Assembly (NCBI GenBank): GCA_023426505.1
Contig: JAFAAP010000183.1
Coordinates: 1 to 17,863, forward strand
Direction of reading: 5' to 3'
DNA length: 17,863 nucleotides
Origin: Pseudomonadota bacterium
Lineage (GTDB): Bacteria > Pseudomonadota > Alphaproteobacteria > Rhizobiales > Beijerinckiaceae
Below are positions 14,844-17,863 of the stretch, piece by piece. Under the pieces are notes generated by a model, which was not told the origin of the DNA, ran no database searches, and saw nothing but the letters and a program-made list of their open reading frames with translations. A program made the translations under genes and the position numbers. The first letter of the stretch is position 1. Every line of letters starts with the position of its first letter.

Positions 14844-15158
14844 ATGGCCAAGCAAGACGACTTTATTCGCCTGACCCTCCGCCTCCCGCCTGCGCTTCAT
14901 GAAATGCTGGTAGAGGCCGCAGGTCCACGCTCATTAAACGCTGAAATTATTGATCGCCTCGAGTCATCAATCCTCGATGAGCAACTGGGCCGTACCAAGA
15001 GCCTTGAAACGCTCCTGCAATCAGTTGCTAAAGTCGCAGCGCGGCAAGCTGTACGAGCGATCTGGGAATCGTGGGATGCATTCCAAAACCTCCCGCCAAA
15101 CGAGCGAGACGAGTTTATCCGTGAGGGCCAACCCAAGGAAGATGAGCCCAATATGTAG
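14844..15158 (+). CDS. Arc-family ribbon-helix-helix protein (plus strand)
   Basis: This 104-residue protein has an N-terminal ribbon-helix-helix: DDFIRLTLRLPPALHEML (residues 5-22), then RSLNAEIIDRLESSI (about 29-43). That is the pattern of Arc-like and phage/plasmid regulators. About 60 helical, charged residues follow (KSLETLLQSVAKVAARQAVRAIW and on) whose role is unknown; they may oligomerise or bind a partner. ATG 14844 (MAKQDD) is preferred over ATG 14826, which lies inside an operator-like palindrome. It is divergent from a second RHH gene with shared operators, which suggests mutual regulation like a phage or element switch, but this is inference. No toxin gene follows. Confidence 0.75.
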   Translation: MAKQDDFIRLTLRLPPALHEMLVEAAGPRSLNAEIIDRLESSILDEQLGRTKSLETLLQSVAKVAARQAVRAIWESWDAFQNLPPNERDEFIREGQPKEDEPNM

Positions 15159-15400
15159 AGATCCCGACAGGTGCGGTGCTTGGCAACTTGTACTCGAGAG
15201 AGTATTTCGCTTGCTGAGTTAAACTACCAGTGGGTTAGACAGTGGTGTGGTGGTCCTCACGTTGCGAGGTATCCCATGTCACACCGTGGGAAAGATCCTC
15301 TACGTTTACTCACCATGGAGGGGTACAAGGAACTAACCTGCCCGAACCGCTCAGTGGCCCTTTCAACCACACTGCCCAACTGACTGTGTAATGCCTATCA

Positions 15401-15417
15401 AGTCGTCTGTGAAGAAT
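15401..15417 (+). repeat. IS left terminal inverted repeat
   Basis: AGTCGTCTGTGAAGAAT is the inverted counterpart of 16932-16948 with one mismatch (T against C). It is the end nearest the transposase stop codon. Confidence 0.92.
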
Positions 15418-15433
15418 TGTCTGGCGGCGTGAC

Positions 15434-16774
15434 TCACGCCCGTTGAGGCGATGGGCCGGATCCGACCAGCAACAGGATAAGGGCACACAAAAGCGCTGCC
15501 AGCCATCGCAGCAGGAGTGAGAAGTTGTACCCGACCGCCGCCAGAACGGCGTTGATGCGGTCGCCCTCTCGGCCTTTCAGATGATTGCGGCCCATCCGGT
15601 GCTCAGTCTTCAGGTGCCCAATCACGGGCTCGATTGCTGCGCGCCGCTTCATCTCGCGCTTGAGAGCCGCTGTCGTGTGCCTGACCTGACCGGAGATCCA
15701 GACCTGGAAGCGGTTCGGGTGATTGTACCCGCGATAGCCCTTGTCCACATGCGTGCGCTGGACTGCAACCCCGGTCATGGCGGCGACATCGGCCACCGCG
15801 GCCGCCAGCGTGTGACCGTCATACGGATTGCCGTGGAGCGCCCGCGCATGCAGCACGAACTGGCCGCCCGTGGGCTTTGTGACCGGCGTGGCGATGCTCA
15901 CCTTGCAGCCGAATTCATACGGCGTGCGGGCTTTGCCCTTGCCGATGCACTCCACCTCGGGCGCATGCACGGCGTAGACCTTGGGCTCGCGCTGGCGCTG
16001 GCGCTGGGTCTGAGAACGGACCCTCACCGCCAGAGCAAGCAGCGGGCCGAAGCGCTCCTCCAGGGCCGCATTCCCGTTGATCTTGCGGCGCACGTCCCGG
16101 ATCACCCGCCCGAGCCGGGCCCGCAGGAACCGCAGCTCGCGGTTCGCCCGCTTGAACTGATGCGCGTGTTGATAGCGGCCGATCCGGATCAGGGCGTGTT
16201 TGGCCACTCGGCGGTAGCTCTGGCGCAGCCGGACCCCACACCTCCTGGCGAGATCCACCAGCTTGATCAGCGCCCGGTGGATCAGGCGGGCATCGGTGGG
16301 ATAAGCCGCCGCCTTGGGTTGAACCGTGGTGTCGACGGCCACCCGCTCGAGATTCTGGGTGGCCAGGGCGCCACTCGGGTGCGCCACGGAGAGGCTTTCC
16401 TGCCGCAGGGCGGTCAGATGCTCCTCGCCCAGGCGCTGACGCCAGCGTGTCAGGGACGAGCGGTCGAACGGCAGATCATGGCGGAAGCTGACCTCGCCGC
16501 AGAAGAACTGCACGTAGGGGCTGTCGAGAAAGCGGGCACACAGCGCCTCGTCGGACAAGCTCTCCATGTGCTTGAGGATCATCAGTCCGGCGATCAGCCG
16601 CACCGGCAAGGGCGGCTGGCCCGGTCCTGGCTTGTAGACGCTGCCCAAGCGGCGTTCGAGGAAGGCCCAGTCGATGCGCTGGGCCAGCAGCACCAGGGGA
16701 TGGTTCAGGTCGATGATGCTGTCCAGGGCGGGGCGGAATAGATCCTTCTGGCGCTCGTCTTTTGGCGTCGACAT
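15434..16774 (-). CDS. IS5-family DDE transposase
   Basis: This 446-residue transposase cuts and joins the element at its TIRs. An N-terminal DUF772-type dimerisation/DNA-binding region (PVRLIAGLMILKHMESLSDEALCARF...FRHDLPFDRSSLTRWRQRL) precedes the catalytic domain. DDE residues are visible as Asp in VAVDTTVQPKA, Asp in HVDKGYRG, and Glu in AAIEPVIGHLKTEHRMGRNH. The C-terminus is hydrophobic (LLLRWLAALLCALILLLVG), as often in this group. The frame stays open to 16912, but ATG 16774 has GGAG seven bases upstream and gives a usual start (MSTPKDERQ). The gene is uninterrupted. Its GC-rich composition differs from the surrounding island DNA, consistent with later arrival. Confidence 0.93.
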   Translation of the reverse strand: MSTPKDERQKDLFRPALDSIIDLNHPLVLLAQRIDWAFLERRLGSVYKPGPGQPPLPVRLIAGLMILKHMESLSDEALCARFLDSPYVQFFCGEVSFRHDLPFDRSSLTRWRQRLGEEHLTALRQESLSVAHPSGALATQNLERVAVDTTVQPKAAAYPTDARLIHRALIKLVDLARRCGVRLRQSYRRVAKHALIRIGRYQHAHQFKRANRELRFLRARLGRVIRDVRRKINGNAALEERFGPLLALAVRVRSQTQRQRQREPKVYAVHAPEVECIGKGKARTPYEFGCKVSIATPVTKPTGGQFVLHARALHGNPYDGHTLAAAVADVAAMTGVAVQRTHVDKGYRGYNHPNRFQVWISGQVRHTTAALKREMKRRAAIEPVIGHLKTEHRMGRNHLKGREGDRINAVLAAVGYNFSLLLRWLAALLCALILLLVGSGPSPQRA

Positions 16775-16931
16775 GGCGCAACTCCGGCCGGGTGGAGTGC
16801 TCCTGATTGAATCAGATCCTGGTCCGGAGCGGCAACGGAAAACGCAGGAAATCCACTGTTGTCGCCCCGTAATCCTGCAAATCCGAAGGCGATGAGGCGC
16901 CTGATATCCCAATCGTCTCAGTGAGATCGGG

Positions 16932-16948
16932 ATTCTTCACGGACGACT
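16932..16948 (-). repeat. IS right terminal inverted repeat
   Basis: ATTCTTCACGGACGACT is the inverted partner of 15401-15417 with one mismatch. It is the end upstream of the transposase start, probably overlapping its promoter region. Confidence 0.92.
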
Positions 16949-17132
16949 ATCAAATCTGAAGACCTTGGGCCCACGGCTAGTGTCCAGGAGAGGACTCGTA
17001 GCCCTCCCGCCTAAGTGGTTGATTTATCAGGCAGTCCAGATCCGTCCGGTGATCTTTTGTGTATCAGTTTTGTGCCTCGGTCAATGATTGGGTTAGCGAG
17101 GTTGGCTCTACGGTCTTGGGCACACCGACATT

Positions 17133-17648
17133 TCACCCGATCCAGAGTGCTTCTGCCTCTTCGGCAGCGACTGCAAAGTAGGTGTGCTGAACGATCTGTG
17201 CGCAATCGAGTGTTGCTCCTGGTCGGAGGTTTTCGCGGAAGCCGTGGTTCGTGCGGACCTGTATAGCCCCCTTCAGGAGGATCATCTGTCTGTATGAGTT
17301 CCGAGCGGCAATCTTACTGAGATTACGACGGATGCCAGGCTTCAGTGTTGTTATTCGGATCTTGTTGTAAGTGACGATCTGACCCGTAGCTTTAGGCGCG
17401 TCCGAGCTCATCGTTTCCGCTGGAACCAGGGTGGTTCCGTGACACTTCGCCTGGTCCGTCTGAGGTAGCTCTATTCCGAGAGCAGTAGCGAGCTTCAGTG
17501 CGTTGTCGAGTGTTGGGGAATAGAGACCATTCTCAATGCGTGAGATGGTCGAGGCCGCAATTCCTGACCGGCGCGAGATCTCGCGTAGCGAGAGCTTCAG
17601 CATGTGGCGATGCTGGTGAATCTTTCTCGCAAAATCCAGGTCCTGCAC
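17133..17648 (-). CDS. XRE-family HTH regulator with cupin-like C-terminus
   Basis: About 171 residues. The N-terminal helix-turn-helix of the XRE/HTH_3 type (KLSLREISRRSGIAASTISRIENG, then YSPTLDNALKLATALGIEL) would bind DNA. After a linker, a beta-rich C-terminus (ITTLKPGIRR...SYRQMILLKGAIQVRT...LRPGATLDCAQIVQHTYFA) resembles the cupin sensor domain of XRE-cupin regulators such as PuuR or SutR. The ligand is unknown. A TTG start at 17660 is possible, but GTG 17648 has GGAG six bases upstream, so it is preferred; the internal ATG at 17603 would cut into the HTH. It lies between the IS and the porin terminator, and whether it is island cargo or core is undecided. Confidence 0.82.
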   Translation of the reverse strand: MQDLDFARKIHQHRHMLKLSLREISRRSGIAASTISRIENGLYSPTLDNALKLATALGIELPQTDQAKCHGTTLVPAETMSSDAPKATGQIVTYNKIRITTLKPGIRRNLSKIAARNSYRQMILLKGAIQVRTNHGFRENLRPGATLDCAQIVQHTYFAVAAEEAEALWIG

Positions 17649-17734
17649 GAGCTTCTCCAATTTGTCGCTTGCGTTCTGCGGCGGATGCTATTGTCACATT
17701 GTTGGTCGTCTCGCGAGTTGGGGTGATCTAACGG

Positions 17735-17762
17735 AAAAACCCCGGTGTTTCCACCGGGGTTT
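17735..17762 (-). terminator. Intrinsic terminator of the porin gene
   Basis: An 11-bp stem (17752-17762 with 17737-17747) closes a 4-base loop and is followed on the minus strand by TTTTT (17739-17735), about 22 bases after the porin stop. A second small hairpin (AATCGG/CCGATT, 17771-17786) overlaps the stop codon. Confidence 0.92.
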
Positions 17763-17784
17763 CCCTGACCAATCGGAGAACCGA

Positions 17785-17863
17785 TTAGAAGTCGCGCTGG
17801 ACGCGGAAGCGACCTTCCCAGCCCTGCGAGTCACGGAAGCCGAGGCCCGTGGTCTCAACGACG
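17785..17863 (-). CDS. Outer-membrane porin, C-terminal end (5' end outside window)
   Basis: Only the last 25 codons are present, ending SQGWEGRFRVQRDF then TAA (17787-17785). The alternating pattern and terminal Phe are the C-terminal beta-strand signature recognised by the BAM complex. The RFRVQRDF ending is typical of alphaproteobacterial Omp2-type porins as I recall them. The rest of the gene continues beyond 17863, so the assignment to a particular porin is limited. Confidence 0.75.
   Translation of the reverse strand, partial: VVETTGLGFRDSQGWEGRFRVQRDF

Larger units (their letters stand above)
13112..15158. mobile_element. Left part of an integrative element at tRNA-Arg
   Basis: The tRNA-Arg 3' end is followed by an AT-rich spacer, then a tyrosine recombinase gene pointing toward the tRNA, an overlapping excisionase-like gene, and a pair of small divergent regulators. 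The GC content is visibly lower than the core genes to the left. The right boundary is not identified: no direct repeat of the tRNA 3' end was seen up to the end of the window, so the element may continue past 17863 or have lost that end. The extent given covers only the module clearly tied to the integrase. Confidence 0.6.
15397..16952. mobile_element. Complete IS5-family-like insertion sequence with 4-bp target duplication
   Basis: Terminal inverted repeats AGTCGTCTGTGAAGAAT (15401-15417) and ATTCTTCACGGACGACT (16932-16948) match at 16 of 17 positions. They bound a 1548-bp element containing one transposase gene. ATCA is present directly outside both ends (15397-15400 and 16949-16952), a 4-bp target duplication as in the IS5 group. 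The transposase has no frameshift, so the element looks intact. It sits in non-coding DNA of the island and interrupts no recognisable gene. Confidence 0.93.

Noticed and set aside
14560..15158. The two RHH genes as a type II toxin-antitoxin locus.
   Set aside because: Both are antitoxin/repressor-like and divergent; no toxin-like gene (RelE, PIN, Fic and so on) adjoins either one.
15159..15396. A possible small gene between the plus-strand RHH gene and the IS.
   Set aside because: Short frames only, without ribosome binding sites or recognisable protein features; I see only non-coding DNA here.
16981..17012. The minus strand reads GGAGGGCTACGAGTCCTCTCC, similar to the T-arm of tRNA-Arg(CCT), as a possible right att site.
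   Set aside because: It is inverted relative to the tRNA, shares only about nine bases (CGAGTCCTC) plus GGAGG, and does not fold into a full tRNA. An att repeat should be in direct orientation.

Overview
The window is high-GC chromosomal DNA, very probably from an alphaproteobacterium of the order Hyphomicrobiales (Rhizobiales). It looks most like the Methylobacteriaceae/Microvirga neighbourhood, but that placement is inferred from gene content and protein style, not from a search. Supporting signs are an aerobic cobaltochelatase CobT, a Suv3-like helicase followed by an S4-domain protein, a 7Fe ferredoxin, a CarD/CdnL regulator and an RpoH-type sigma factor, and a porin ending in Phe.

Positions 1-13111 read as stable core genome. 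They hold the 3' part of cobT (+) overlapped by a Tat-exported phytase/esterase-like protein; a queuosine-precursor-transporter-family membrane protein and rpmB (both -); a DUF3108 periplasmic protein; a long Suv3-like helicase and an Hsp15-like S4 protein; fdxA; carD with a strong terminator; and rpoH with a good match to an EcfG-type general-stress promoter. A lipoprotein M48 metalloprotease and an SNase-like secreted protein (both -, apparently one operon) converge on rpoH through a hairpin that contains both stop codons. tRNA-Arg(CCT) closes this part.

Positions 13112 to about 17700 are accessory DNA joined to the 3' end of the tRNA. They hold a tyrosine recombinase, an overlapping AlpA/excisionase-like gene, and two divergent ribbon-helix-helix (Arc-like) genes whose shared promoter region carries three 13-bp near-palindromes. 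Next come a complete IS5-type insertion sequence (TIRs at 15401 and 16948, 4-bp ATCA target duplication) and an XRE-cupin regulator. The far end of the island is not recognisable here.

The last 79 bases are the 3' end of a porin gene on the minus strand with its terminator. No CRISPR array, rRNA, toxin-antitoxin cassette or clearly novel multi-gene system was found. The least ordinary elements are the divergent RHH pair with its operator array, the integrase with non-consensus catalytic residues, the recent 30-bp in-frame duplication in the phytase-like gene, and the structured leader upstream of carD.
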